From NCBI RefSeq assembly GCF_964355755.1, contig NC_092673.1, forward strand, positions 4,407,001 to 4,471,000: a stretch of 64,000 nt of DNA. Reading direction: 5' to 3'. Positions 1-12,000 of this stretch are shown piece after piece. Origin of the DNA: Antedon mediterranea (taxonomy: Eukaryota > Echinodermata > Crinoidea > Comatulida > Antedonidae). The notes under the pieces were generated by a model, which did no database searches, had not been told where the DNA came from, and saw only the letters and a list, made by a program, of their open reading frames with translations. Numbering within the stretch: the first letter of the stretch is position 1; every line of letters starts with the position of its first letter. The translations under genes were made by a program, and so were the position numbers.

Positions 1-100
1 AAATCAATACAAGCAGTTGCATGTAATTATACTACCATATTAGAACCTGTTATAGAAGAAAAGAAGTAGGGCTATTTAAAAATGTTATATTGAACACTAA

Positions 101-369
101 AGCCTGGTTTTCATTAAAATCGCTATAGCGTTTCCATTAATCACTACACGCGCAGATGTCGCCGACGTAATCGGGAACGCTCCCCGATTCATCGCAGTCA
201 AATCGGCAAAGTTCAACCATGTTCAACTTTGCCGATTTTGTCGGCGATGAATCGTATACGCGTACCAAAGAATATTTAGCACTCGCGTACTAGATACCCG
301 ATAAATTCTAGCGTTTACATAGAATCGCTACGCTCTGTCGTGTAGCGATTTTATGGAAACCAGGCTTTA
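101..369. mobile_element. MITE-like inverted-repeat element (family C)
   Basis: About 270 bp bounded by inverted ends: left end TAAAGCCTGGTTTTCATTAA followed by AATCGCTA, right end TAGCGATTTTATGG followed by AAACCAGGCTTTA. The interior is more GC-rich than its surroundings and holds a second palindrome (CGGCAAAGTTCAACcatGTTCAACTTTGCCG near 212-238). No coding capacity. Non-autonomous DNA transposon is an inference from structure; no second full copy is seen in the window. Confidence 0.7.
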
Positions 370-3300
370 CAGAATACCATATTCTAATGCAATATTATAA
401 TTATGTGTCATCAATTAAAAATTGTGTGAAACAAGGATTTATTGGTATTTATTTTGTCTATAACTAATTAAACATTATAATTACTTTCATTAAAAGACCT
501 CATTAGAATCAGTTAAAGGTGTTCTAGCAAGATAAATTATGTTTCCATTAATGTAATTAACTAGCTATTATTTCTTATACTTGCTCAAATGAATATAATT
601 TAGTAAAACAGATAGTTTTACAGTTTAAAATTAATTATACACTGTTGTATATTTCCAAGCGTGGCATAATATCATTAGTAGAAATGAGTGTAGTATAAAT
701 ATTTTGATAGATATGCAGTCCACTAATCAGGTAAATGCGCTTTATGAAGCAAGCACCGTGCGTTAATACCGGTAATCTTGAAGTAAACGACGCAAGTAAT
801 AATAATGCCAGGCACCTGCATCAAATATTGATAGACGTGTCATTGCTAGTTCACCACACGTCTTTAACACCAAAACGTGTTACTGTAAATGCATTGGTTC
901 GAACCTTAATAACAGTCATTTTAAGCTTACTAAATTATAATGCAATCGTAATAATAATTGGTACATTAAGTGACTTCATATTTTTAATTATTGTATTACA
1001 CCAGGGAAAAGTGAAATTACTTGGTGTACTTAAAAGTGTAATTTCACTCTTCCTTGGTAACACTGACCGATGATCAGTGCATTCCTAGACTTATATAAGT
1101 CAAAGATGCTCTCCATGTGGAATGCCATCCTGAAATGAAGAGTAGTACAGTTTTCTTTAAAAAAAAATTAATTTATACGTAATTTTACTTTTTATGGACC
1201 AGAGATTCAGAAATAAAAGATTGAATGATTGGAATGAATTATTGTAACACTGAATGATGATAATTGTCAATAAATTATATTTTCAGTCATAATAATATTC
1301 AATGTATAATGCTAATTTAATTCCTTAATAAACAGATCTACTATTTCATGAATTTAAATTTTAATTGTATTATTCATCCAAGCAAAGTTAATCTGAGAAG
1401 GCTTTATGAATTGTTGTTAATTATTAATTTAATAAAACGTCTTTGTTGCTTAAAAATTAACCAAATGTCATTGAGCGATATCTCAAATTCCTCAGGGATC
1501 CTAATGAATTCAATTCAGAACATTTTGCTTGTTGTCATTACTTAATATTCTGAACTATTAAAATATTTCTACTGTTTTCATATTATGACCGGTTATTGAT
1601 TTTTCACTCACAATGTCACACAAATTACTCCTTCTCCCTAAAGTAGAAAAGGACTCTAAAAATGCTTGCATCTGATTGGCTGTAAGGTATTAGATATGCA
1701 TGACTCCATATGTAAATGCTGTCAATCGATTTCATAGCAAGCTCATTAAGTTGTTCTTTGAGAACGAGTGCAGCTTACAGACACTCAATTTACTAGCCAA
1801 GTCTTTATAGTAAGTTGCAAAGCTTTTATATTATTTATCTTCAAATCTTTCCATCTCTGCTGTTATTTTTCTTTTTCCTCTTTATCATTTTTTTGTTTAC
1901 ATTCATTTCATTTCTGTTATTAAATTTCTATCACCCCCCTCAAATTGGCATACTTATGGTAGGATCTCAGATAAATTATAAATTGTTCTAGCATTTACAT
2001 GGGTTATTAGTTTTTTATTTCTTGTGTTAATCTGTGTGGTAAAAACGTGTCTACTTTTCCACCATCTACTTGATCAGGCTCATAAAATCATTAGTTGTTA
2101 AAATCTTTTCCGAAGGCATTGCGCAGGCTCATATTGATAGTTCTAAAATACTGACTAATACCATAAAAGATGTAGCGTAGCTTCAATATTCTTTGAAGGT
2201 TTGCATGTTGAAAAATAAGAACATTAAAAAACATATGCCTGCGGTACCACCTGATATATTAGTTCTAATAGAGCCACAATGTTTACATTAGAATATGATA
2301 AACTAGAAAATGTTTGATATAGGTATAGTTCAGCCATCTACTACAGTATTATATTTACTGTTTTATTCAGTTCATGATATTTATATATTATGTCTTTATT
2401 GCTGCATATCTGCTTTAATTTTCTGTTCAAGCCATTTGACCTCCTGGGTCATTGTCAGATCTCATCGCAAAAGATCATTGTATAAAAAAACACGGACCTA
2501 GCCGAAGTCTTTCACACTCTTCGGATGAAATAAACTATTATGGGCAATGCCAAATACAGCTCATCTTTCAGACCATTGAGGTCTTTGATGTTGACCAAGT
2601 ATGTACTGAACATATAGATTATGAATTTAGACAATGTCCATAAATATAAATAAGAAATTGTTTAAGAATGAAACCACAATCAAAGCATTGGCAATGTTGT
2701 TATTTGCTGATGAATAGCTAGCTTGTTTTCTAAAATATGTATTCAATAAATTATACATTAAAATATCAATTAAGGAAGTTTGATGAACAAAGGAGGCTTG
2801 CCGACAATATTGCAGACAGGATATCATTATTTTCCTATATATAGAACACAAATTAATGCAATATCTATGTACATAGCTCTATCTATATATTAATTTAATT
2901 TACATTATAACCTCTTGTCTTCATGATTAGTATACGTATGAAAAATAAACCGAACCCTGTACTCTGTATAATTTTTAAATAATGTGTTTTATTTTTTTTT
3001 TAAAGTAATCTTACTTAATATATCTACTTTTTATAAAATAATAAACAAGTATTAAAATACAAAAACAAAGAGAAATGCCCTTTAAACTAGTAATGTAATT
3101 TTTAACAAGCACAGTTGTATTTATAATTTGCTACGGTAAACGGAATTGAAAACTTAGTTACAGAAAAATCTAAATCGGTTTTTAACCCCTATGGACAAAC
3201 TAAATAGAGTTTCAGATACGCAGTCAGCTAATGACAACCATATAATGACATCTACATTCATTATTATATGACATATGACCCCAACAGATCCAAAAGTCAC

Positions 3301-4290
3301 ACACATTATGGAGTTATAAAACTCCATGCACACATCCAGATAATTATATATCCCTTTCATTGTTATATTTTTTGTAGTATTTTAACACTTTGTGCAATAT
3401 TTCATACTTAACCTTAAAATCCTTCTAAAAAAATGATTTTTAATTACTGTCAATTGTAAAATATATGGTAACATATGTTATTGATATTGTATTATGTGTC
3501 AGTGCAAATATATACTTAAACAGCCACTCTCCCCTCAAGTGGACCGACGGTGTAATTAGTATTAATTAAAAGATATCTACAGACAAACGGAGACTCCTAT
3601 AATCATGAATTTTCTAGCAGAATTTTGAGAATGTACTAATAGGATGGACTCGATAGCAGGATAAGCATTTTAGCAGCGTAATAGTCCGTAGGGATGTATT
3701 TACGCTGAAAGCTAGAATTATTCAGATAACGTGCATACTGTAGAAAAAGTGTAAATGCTTCATAGTTAAAATTTTGAATCAGTATTTTTGCTAGTATATC
3801 ATTATGCAAATTTTAAATTCATGAATATTTATGAGTTATTCAATTTCTTGTAGTCTAGAACAATTTACATAAATATTTATCAACATTTTTTGTTCGTTTT
3901 TCATTATGATATTACTGCTATTTCAATAATGCAATTTGCCTTCGCCATCTTTTAAAAAGGAAATCAATAAATATTCATAATCAAGAATTTAGAAATAAAA
4001 ATCAATCAAAATGGATATGAAAAGATAACATGTTTTGTATATTGCTAAAATATAATAGTTTTATGTTTTTTACTGTACTGAGAATCAATAGTAATGTAAA
4101 ACATAATTTCAACAGAAAGAGAAATTGTAATCAGTACAGTTGAAAAAAAATGTAATATTGTATATTATAATACCTATGGTATCTTTTCTATTTGAATGGT
4201 TGATTTTGTCATACTTTATTTTGTCCGATTTGAAAGATTTTAAGGATAATGTTAAAGCCAACGACTCCGGTCTTTGAATTAATAGTCTGT
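370..4290. other. Intergenic, no gene recognised
   Basis: AT-rich sequence with only short open frames that resemble no family I know and have no splice context. The one structure noticed is a short hairpin at about 1001-1062, whose arms contain TGAAATTAC and GTAATTTCA. The stretch could contain 5' sequence of the complexin gene or 3' sequence of a gene outside the window; nothing shows it. Confidence 0.5.
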
Positions 4291-4459
4291 TAACCCTGTC
4301 TACACTATCAAACTTTATGTGACAAAAAAAAATGTGATGTGCCCATATATGGACATGATGATGTCATATCACTACCATATTTGGGCATATCACTATCATA
4401 TCTGGACACATCACACTTTTTTTTTGTCAAACTAGTTTGATAGTGTAGATAGAGCTTAA
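4291..4459 (+). mobile_element. MITE family A copy
   Basis: Full-length copy. The left end CCTGTCTACACTATCAAACT and right end AGTTTGATAGTGTAGATAG are inverted repeats. The interior has the family's GTGATGTGCCCATATATGG block, the GACATGATGATGTCAT palindrome and about two CATATTTGGGCATATCACTA-type units. Orientation is set by the TTTATGTGACAAAAA side being on the left. Confidence 0.85.
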
Positions 4460-4679
4460 TGAAAGTTTGCTTCTGTTAACTCTCTATTCTATTTGTTAGT
4501 ATATCATTCTATTGTCTGCCACAATACTTCTAATTGATTCTGGTCGTCATGTCGACAGATGGCTTTTAATGAAAATTAAAGTAAGCATTGTAATTTAAAT
4601 GATACGTGTTCTTCATCTAATAATACTGTAACAGTACTGTTTACATTATTCACAAAATAGATTATCATTTTATATACAT

Positions 4680-4738
4680 TCAGCACCATACATAGAGGTA
4701 TAAAATTAATGTTATACCTCCATGTTCGGCACTGTATT
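4680..4738. repeat. Imperfect hairpin, pre-miRNA-sized
   Basis: The arms start CAGCACCATACATAG and end CATGTTCGGCACTG, with a perfect inner stem AGGTATAA/TTATACCT around an 8-9 base AT loop. By hand 18 of 23 positions pair. It could be a MITE remnant or a chance AT-rich palindrome; no small-RNA evidence is available. Confidence 0.4.
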
Positions 4739-4739
4739 G

Positions 4740-6970
4740 TAATTTATATTTGCGATATTCTGTAGGGTTTTATATCAGTAAAAATATCTTATGTTTTTTA
4801 AAATTTATTTTTTAAATAATAAAATAATGAAAAATTGTTTTCTGAGATCTCTTCATTGGTATAATACATAGACGCTGTTTCTTTTTTTTGGTGAATAATC
4901 TGATGGTATGTAAAATTGAGCATACATTAGGAGATATGATATAAAAATGACTGTACTCCAAATCTTTTAACAACTAATTATTGATGAAAAAGATGGAAAT
5001 TATAAATAGAATTAAAAGCTTTGTGTTTATTCAAATTTATTCCACTCATTTTAAAATGAGCTATTTCAGTCTTTTGTGAAATTGTAAATACTAAATTGTC
5101 TATGGAGGCATTTCCGACATTTGGTAGATTATATTAGTAGTCCCTTTGGCACAAAAACAAGATCTGTCTTAGTCTGGTGCTTTCATGCCCTTTTAGGACT
5201 TTTAGTTCATTAGCATACTTTACTAATCTATAAGTAAACTATTATAAACAGAAATATTTTGTTGTGAAAAGTTATCACTGTAAAAAAAATTTTTTTCATC
5301 TGCTCTACTACTCTATTAAAATATTTAGTTTTTTTATTTTTATTTAATTTTCCCCTTCTTGGTGATTATTTTATATATTGTTTTTAGCATTTTATTGGAA
5401 ATATTTTATTCTTTTCAGGATATCTTATGTAATTAAAAATGAAGTTTAAAATGATGGGGTCCCAATCAAAGATTAAAGTATTAAACAAAACATGGCAGTT
5501 TAGTCAACCCAATACCCATGGTACTATTTGTCATCTTAGTATTATTACCGATAGTCTAAGTTGATTATGCATTTTGAGACAAGAATCCGCAAGATCAGAA
5601 CATTCCAATGCTATAGGCAGATTAAGTGTGAAAAATGTTGATGTTTCAGCTATTTATCTTTGCTGAGCTTTACATTCAGATATTTGTCAGCAAAGTTGGC
5701 TGGTAATTACACAAGTCATTCACAGTAATTGCGTATTCAGAGAGATTAGGTTAACATTGTAGCATTTCAAATGATGGGTGATTACGGAGGTATTGAAAAG
5801 AGGCTCAGAAAGGGGTCTATCCAGTGGTAGTACTGAAGAGTATGAAAACATACATTAAGTTTATGGTATGCATAAATTATTTAAATAAATAATAATAATT
5901 ATTTGAAAATATAAAACCTCGTAAAAAATGAGGCAACACTTTATAATACGAAAAAGTTAGAAATTTACAGTAGAATCATAATGGCTTGGCTCACTTTTTT
6001 CAGTGTATTAGTGAGCCCTCTGATTAATTATGTATGCAGTTTCTGAGAAACAAGTTAACAATGTTTTTGACATGCTTATTAAAAATGTCTATAGATTTAG
6101 ACAAAAGCTAAATAACCTTTTGAGTATGAGAACCTAAAGATATAACATCTGCTATTTACAATATGAAATCCTAAAAAATTGTTTAAATTATAAATATATA
6201 AAATCTAAATATTCATTAGTCTACAAAAGAACAAAACATTTAAATATTAATTTTCGCAAATCTCTAAATATAATATATTTACATATAAATTGTTATATTA
6301 TGTACATTCCCATTTAATTTTTTAGTATGATTTATATAACTGTAATTATATATTGTAAACAAATCAGGCATAGAACAGTAATTCTAAACCGCCCGGTGAT
6401 ATACTGAAATTTAATTAATTAATTTGAAACGATAAAGATGAGGAAATCTGTGAGAATGAGAAAAAGTCGCCCCAACCTTTGTATTTATCTTGAAGCTACT
6501 GTACTTGAAAACAAAATTTAAAATACAATATTATTGTAAAAAAACAAATTAGCATATAAATAGCATATTATGAAAGAACCATATATTGCAATTTCAGTCA
6601 GAACTTTCTTTTTTAATTATTAGCGAGCAAAACATTTTTTTCACTAGTCTAATGAGGGATATAAAGCAAAGGGAGCTTTATATTAAAGTGCAAAGAGTCT
6701 AGAATGATAAAACTGACGTTTAATAGGTTTCTCTTTATTATAGCATACACTTAAACTATTAAAAGGTGCCTGGAATTTTATATAATAGTCTACATGCAGA
6801 ATGAGACTGTATTAACGAGGATATATATTAAAAAGAAAGCATTATGACTTACCATTATATACTCTAGTCCAAACTTGAAGCAATGTAAACGATTTTTATA
6901 CATTTTACAGTACTGTAAGAAAAAAATAAAATTAACCCAAAATTGAGTATCACCATCTGATTATTGTATA
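4740..6970. other. Intergenic, nothing recognised
   Basis: AT-rich sequence without a supportable coding exon, RNA gene or clear repeat. Confidence 0.5.
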
Positions 6971-7172
6971 TTCTGTCTACACTATCAAACTTTATGTGAC
7001 AAAAAATTGTGATGTGCCCATATATGCACATAATGATACATATATGGACATATCACTACCATATTTGGGTATATCAATACCATATTTGGGTATATCACTA
7101 CCATATTTGGGCACATCACTCTTTTTTTGTCAAACTATAGTACAGTAGTTTGACAGAGTAGACAGGGCTTTA
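6971..7172 (+). mobile_element. MITE family A copy
   Basis: Both ends present (TTCTGTCTACACTATCAAAC; right end reads TTTGACAGAGTAGACAGGGCTT). It has three CCATATTTGGG units, one more than the typical copy, which makes it longer (about 200 bp). Confidence 0.85.
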
Positions 7173-7779
7173 CACATAACTTAAGCATAATTTGCATAAT
7201 ATTGTGTCAATTCATGCACACATTATAAAACATAATTTAACATCTTTGCCAACAATTCTTATGTTGTGAGCATGTTTGTATTATTAAATGTACCGTATAT
7301 ATTATGCATTTGGTTGCCAACAAATTACTATAGTATGTTGTGAAATCAGATCTACAGTGTGTAAAATATCGAAAACAAGTCCATAAGCTCATTAGGAGAA
7401 ACTAGATTAATTCTAGCTACCTTCATTAGAAAGTTAATTAACTATTAATAGATGGAAAGATTTGGTTGAAATACTTCTTTGTTCTCTTATCAGTTTTTGC
7501 AACTTTGTACATAATTATCTTGATGCTTTATGGTGCGTAGCAATTTGGTCTTTTTTATAAATATCACATGGTTCCAACGTGATGAAGCAACATAGTACAA
7601 TCATCAACGCATGCTTATATTATCAGCAAAAAAATATACAATGCGATTGCTTCATTTCTTGTGATTATTTTTCCTTTATGATCATGTGGAAGTATTATAT
7701 TTATACTGTGTTGTGTTACTCTGCCTCAAAAGAAAAAACATATTAAGCTTATATAACCTAATACCTAATACAATAAGAA

Positions 7780-7985
7780 AACCCCTATCCACAGGACGCC
7801 CCTATTGAAGGGACACCTTGGAGGGTCCCGAAGATATCTCCTTAATAAGTTCTATATTTCATTCTTTATCTTTATATTAGGGAGATATTTCCCAGTGAAA
7901 TGAATATAAGAGTAATTTATGTATCCCTTCCCCCAACCCTATTTACATGACACCCCTATTAAGGGGAAACTTTGGAAGTCTAATA
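7780..7985. repeat. Interspersed repeat with AACCCCTATT..AAGGGG motifs
   Basis: Two similar blocks (7782-7835 and 7930-7985) carry the pattern CCCCTATTxAAGGGGACACxTTGGA separated by TTCATTCTTTATC-type sequence. The same motif recurs at 43.33-43.60 kb. Element class not determined. Confidence 0.5.
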
Positions 7986-8380
7986 TGTTTTCCTGTATTT
8001 CATTCTTCATCATATGTTTTGTAAGCCAATCAATATCCTATTTGAAGCATGTAATTATTATGGACCTTGCAACCTCTTCTCTTTGGTCTGTTTGTGCAAA
8101 TGAGTAGGTAAATTATTAATTAGTGTAAGGATATTTATAGATAGCTTTGTGTAGGTGTGAAAATTACTCAATTATCAGGAGCAAGAAATTCACCGGCTAT
8201 TGTCTCATTGAGGATAATTCGTGGAAGATGCTGATTACGTCGTACTAAATCTACATTAAAATCAATGCTTATTTTCTATTATTTACTTTTACTGTATTTG
8301 TAGAGATGTTTTATAATAAAAAAAGAAACTAATAATTTTATTGAAAAAATATTTCTCTATGGATATAGTAAATTTCAGAA

Positions 8381-8507
8381 AATCTATCTACACTATCAAA
8401 CTTTACGTGATGATGTCATATCACTACCATATTTGGGCATATCCCTACCATATTTGTGCACATCACACTTTTAAAAACTAGTTTGATAGTGTAGACAGAG
8501 ATTTATA
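8381..8507 (+). mobile_element. MITE family A copy, internally deleted
   Basis: Short copy of about 125 bp: both inverted ends are present, but the ACAAAAAATGTGATGTGCCC block is missing, so the left end runs straight into GATGATGTCATATCACTACC. Confidence 0.8.
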
Positions 8508-9051
8508 CATATTTTGCACCATATACATCGTTATATTAGCTATATTTATTTAGTTTTTATGACAGTTGGAAAAATGAGAAATAATTAATGAAACGCTTCA
8601 TGTTAGGTTACCATAGCCGATCATATTAAAAAAACAGTACAGAGTTTCATTAAGGAATTAATTAAAATGACACTGATTAAAAGTACTCATTTGGGCGTAT
8701 ACGGTGTCAATTTGATATTGTCCTCATTTGGATAAGCACTACAAATGGTTACCTAGACTTTGGAATCTTCGAAGGATCTATTTTATAAATACATCTCCAA
8801 AAAAAACATTTCTAAAAAAAGATCATTGAACTCCACCCTTTTACAGTTTAAATCATACAAAAAAGCTAGGTGTTAATATACCTATAATAGTTTTACTTTC
8901 ATTTGATTAGTGATGATTTAGCTAAACATTGGCAAAGCTTTATCAACAAGTCCTATCCTCTCTTCTCTTTTGTTCCTGATCTAGGTCCTTGGAGATTCCT
9001 TAGCGGGCAATTCATTTCTGTGTTTGCTGTTTGTTAAACAAATCGTTCAAC

Positions 9052-12000
9052 ATGGCGAGTATGGCAGCAAAGATGATTTTAGGAAACAAATTAAAAAGCG
9101 CCACAGGTAAAAACAACATTTCTATTGCAGTGTTGTTGGGACACCATGTCATGCTTTAGTCCTATGCACCCATCGCTTTTATCCGTTAAAAAAAATCCCT
9201 TTTTCTTTCCATACTCCACTTTTTTTTGCATCATTTGCTCACCATACTTTCCATCTCATTCTGTTTTACTTTTTCTTTGCACACACGATCTATTGTATTC
9301 AATAATTAATATCTCTATATAAAAATTAAAATTGTGAATAGAAACTTGAAAATTACTGATAAATATTTTGGGAAGCATAGGATGAAGCTTTGAGGTGGCG
9401 TCCTGACAATATTGTAATTTTTGTAGAATTTTGGTTGATTTTAATTTTTTTAGATTGCTGTATCAGCAAGTTGCAAACAGTAAGCAGCCATGGATATGTT
9501 AGGTAAGTACAATGAAAGTAGGTGTTTCTTTGTTAAATTAGTATTTGTTTCAATATCATCATTTTAGCTCTTGTTAAGGTAGATACACCCTACTCCCGCT
9601 CCCCCTCCCAAAATCCCTGCCTCCCCTTACACAGTACAATTTCGGTCATGTTGATATCCTATTTGTTGGATGCATACAATAAATAAAACAAAAATAGTAT
9701 TTTTTTTAAATCATGAAAATCATATAGTGAATTTTGCCCAAAAGGCATACAAAATATTAAGTGTGTATAACATAGAACCCTAAAACCAAGTTCGACTTCA
9801 CAACAATTAATGAATATTTTAAACATCAATATAATAGAATTGACACCGTACAGTACCGATCAATTTCATATTTTATTTTCATAATATATAATTGCTATGC
9901 TATTCCACATAAGGTGCTAGTATATTAGGGGAAATTTGTCAGCCACATAGGTTTATATCTTTTGCTGTTGTTGATGAGCCATGTTGAAGGTCGCCATGAA
10001 TAATTCTACTATTTGCCGTAAGCTAAATCTGCATAAAAGCTTTGGAAAACAAGCTCATTCTGCGTTGTACTCAATGTAATCAACGATAGTCTCTGTTCAA
10101 ATATTTAATATACTGTACTAAAGTTGCTAATAGATCACTAATAAAAAAAATGTCAATTCTGTTATTTGTTTGTTTTAAATAAAATAGTTTAAAAAGAAAT
10201 AGTTTTTTATTGAAAATTTGAAATAGATTTCTTGAATAAAAAAAACCAGTTTATATTGAGTAACATTTAAAAAAAAAATTCTTTTTAATTTGTAGCATCC
10301 AAATACTAAGCGACATTCTCCTGATCAAACTTTGTGTGACAAAAAAATGTGTTGTGCCCATATATGGACATGATGATGTCATATCTCTACCATATTTGGG
10401 CATATCACCACCATATTGGGACACATGGGCACATCCCTGTTTTTGTCAAACTAGTTTGTTAGGATAGACAAAGCTTTAATCGTATGATTACATTATAAGA
10501 CAAACACTTATATAAAATTTATTCCGTCTTACCTTTGGTTTCTCAAGAGAGTGATTTATTTTTTAATAACTGATTATTTCTTATTTCGCAGCGACAGGAC
10601 AAGGACAATATTAGTAAAAATGTTCATCTGGATCACTATAGTATTTTAAGTAAATTTTCTTTTGGATGATCCAAAGTCGAATAAAATTCGTAAACTTACG
10701 TTTTTTACTCTAGCTTTCGCTGGTCAACGACGCAGCTTAATCATGAGTGAGTCTCTGTGACTTGGACTTGTTACCATTAGATCTCGTATATGGTATAGCG
10801 CCATCTATAAAAATAAAAAAGGACAACGTTGTTATTATTAATGATTATAGTGTTTGTATACACAATGTTTTTTGTATAAAATTTCTTGTCTAGGTTTTTT
10901 TGTGGACTTTTTAAAAATTGATTTGTGGATTTTACTTGAATTATAGGTTAAAGCCCCCTTCCCTACCTTTTTTAGATCTAATTTAAGATCAAAAACTATA
11001 TTTAATGTAAAAAATAATACTATATGGTCCTATTGCGATAACTTTTTTCGTCTTTAAACGGTTAAAAATGTGAAAAATAAGTCGATTCTAATAATTATAG
11101 CGGCCCGCTATAAATCCCAAAATGCATTGCGCGCATTGATATTTTTGTTTTTCACCTGTAATTCGCCCACTTTTCGATCGATCGTGAGGCCAAAACAAAT
11201 GGAAGACTCCTAACTTTTAAGCGAAAATACTGGGTTTCCCCAATTTGTATCAACGGAGTCTGGCAAAAATAGAAAGACAATTAATGCAGCAACTATACAA
11301 CGTCAGGCTAGGTATATAGCTAGCGTATGATGTTCGTACGTTACCGATGTTTACCAACTAAGCCTTGCTAGGCTAGGCCTAAGACCGTCCACGAGAGGTT
11401 GATTGCCGCGAGCTACTTAGGTAGTGCATTGTTTCTCACTTTTTATCATAATTTACCATAAAACGTACATTTAAGACAAGGAATGACATGGTTTAATGTT
11501 TTTAAAGTGATATATATGTATTATTTTCCAAAAAAACGTCCAAAATTGCAGGGAAGGGGTCTTTAAGTAAAGTGACCTACATACTAAGATTATGAACATA
11601 TTCATTTCAGGTGAGATTGGTAAGATGGCTGGAGGAGAAGAAGACGAAGATGAAGAAGATAAGGAAGCACAATTATTGGAAGAAAGAAGATTACAAGAAG
11701 AAGAACGGAAACAAAAACATGTAAAAAAGGAAGCAGAAAGGGAAGAAGTTCGTCAAGAAATTAGAAATAAAGTAAGTTCTCACTATAGTATGCTATAGCA
11801 TTTAAGCTCTGTCTACACTATCAAAGTTTATGTGATGTGGCTATATGTGGACATGATGATTTCATATCGCTACCATATTTGGACATATTACTATCCTATT
11901 TGGGTAAATCACACTTTTTTTTGTCAAACTAGTTTGATAGTGTAGACAGAGCTTTAGGATACCCCACACTGTTCTTATGAATTTGCTTTTTGCCTTTGAG

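Noticed and set aside
735-1073. 112-codon open frame on the plus strand
   Set aside because: No recognisable family, no splice context; AT-rich hydrophobic composition as expected of random frames here.
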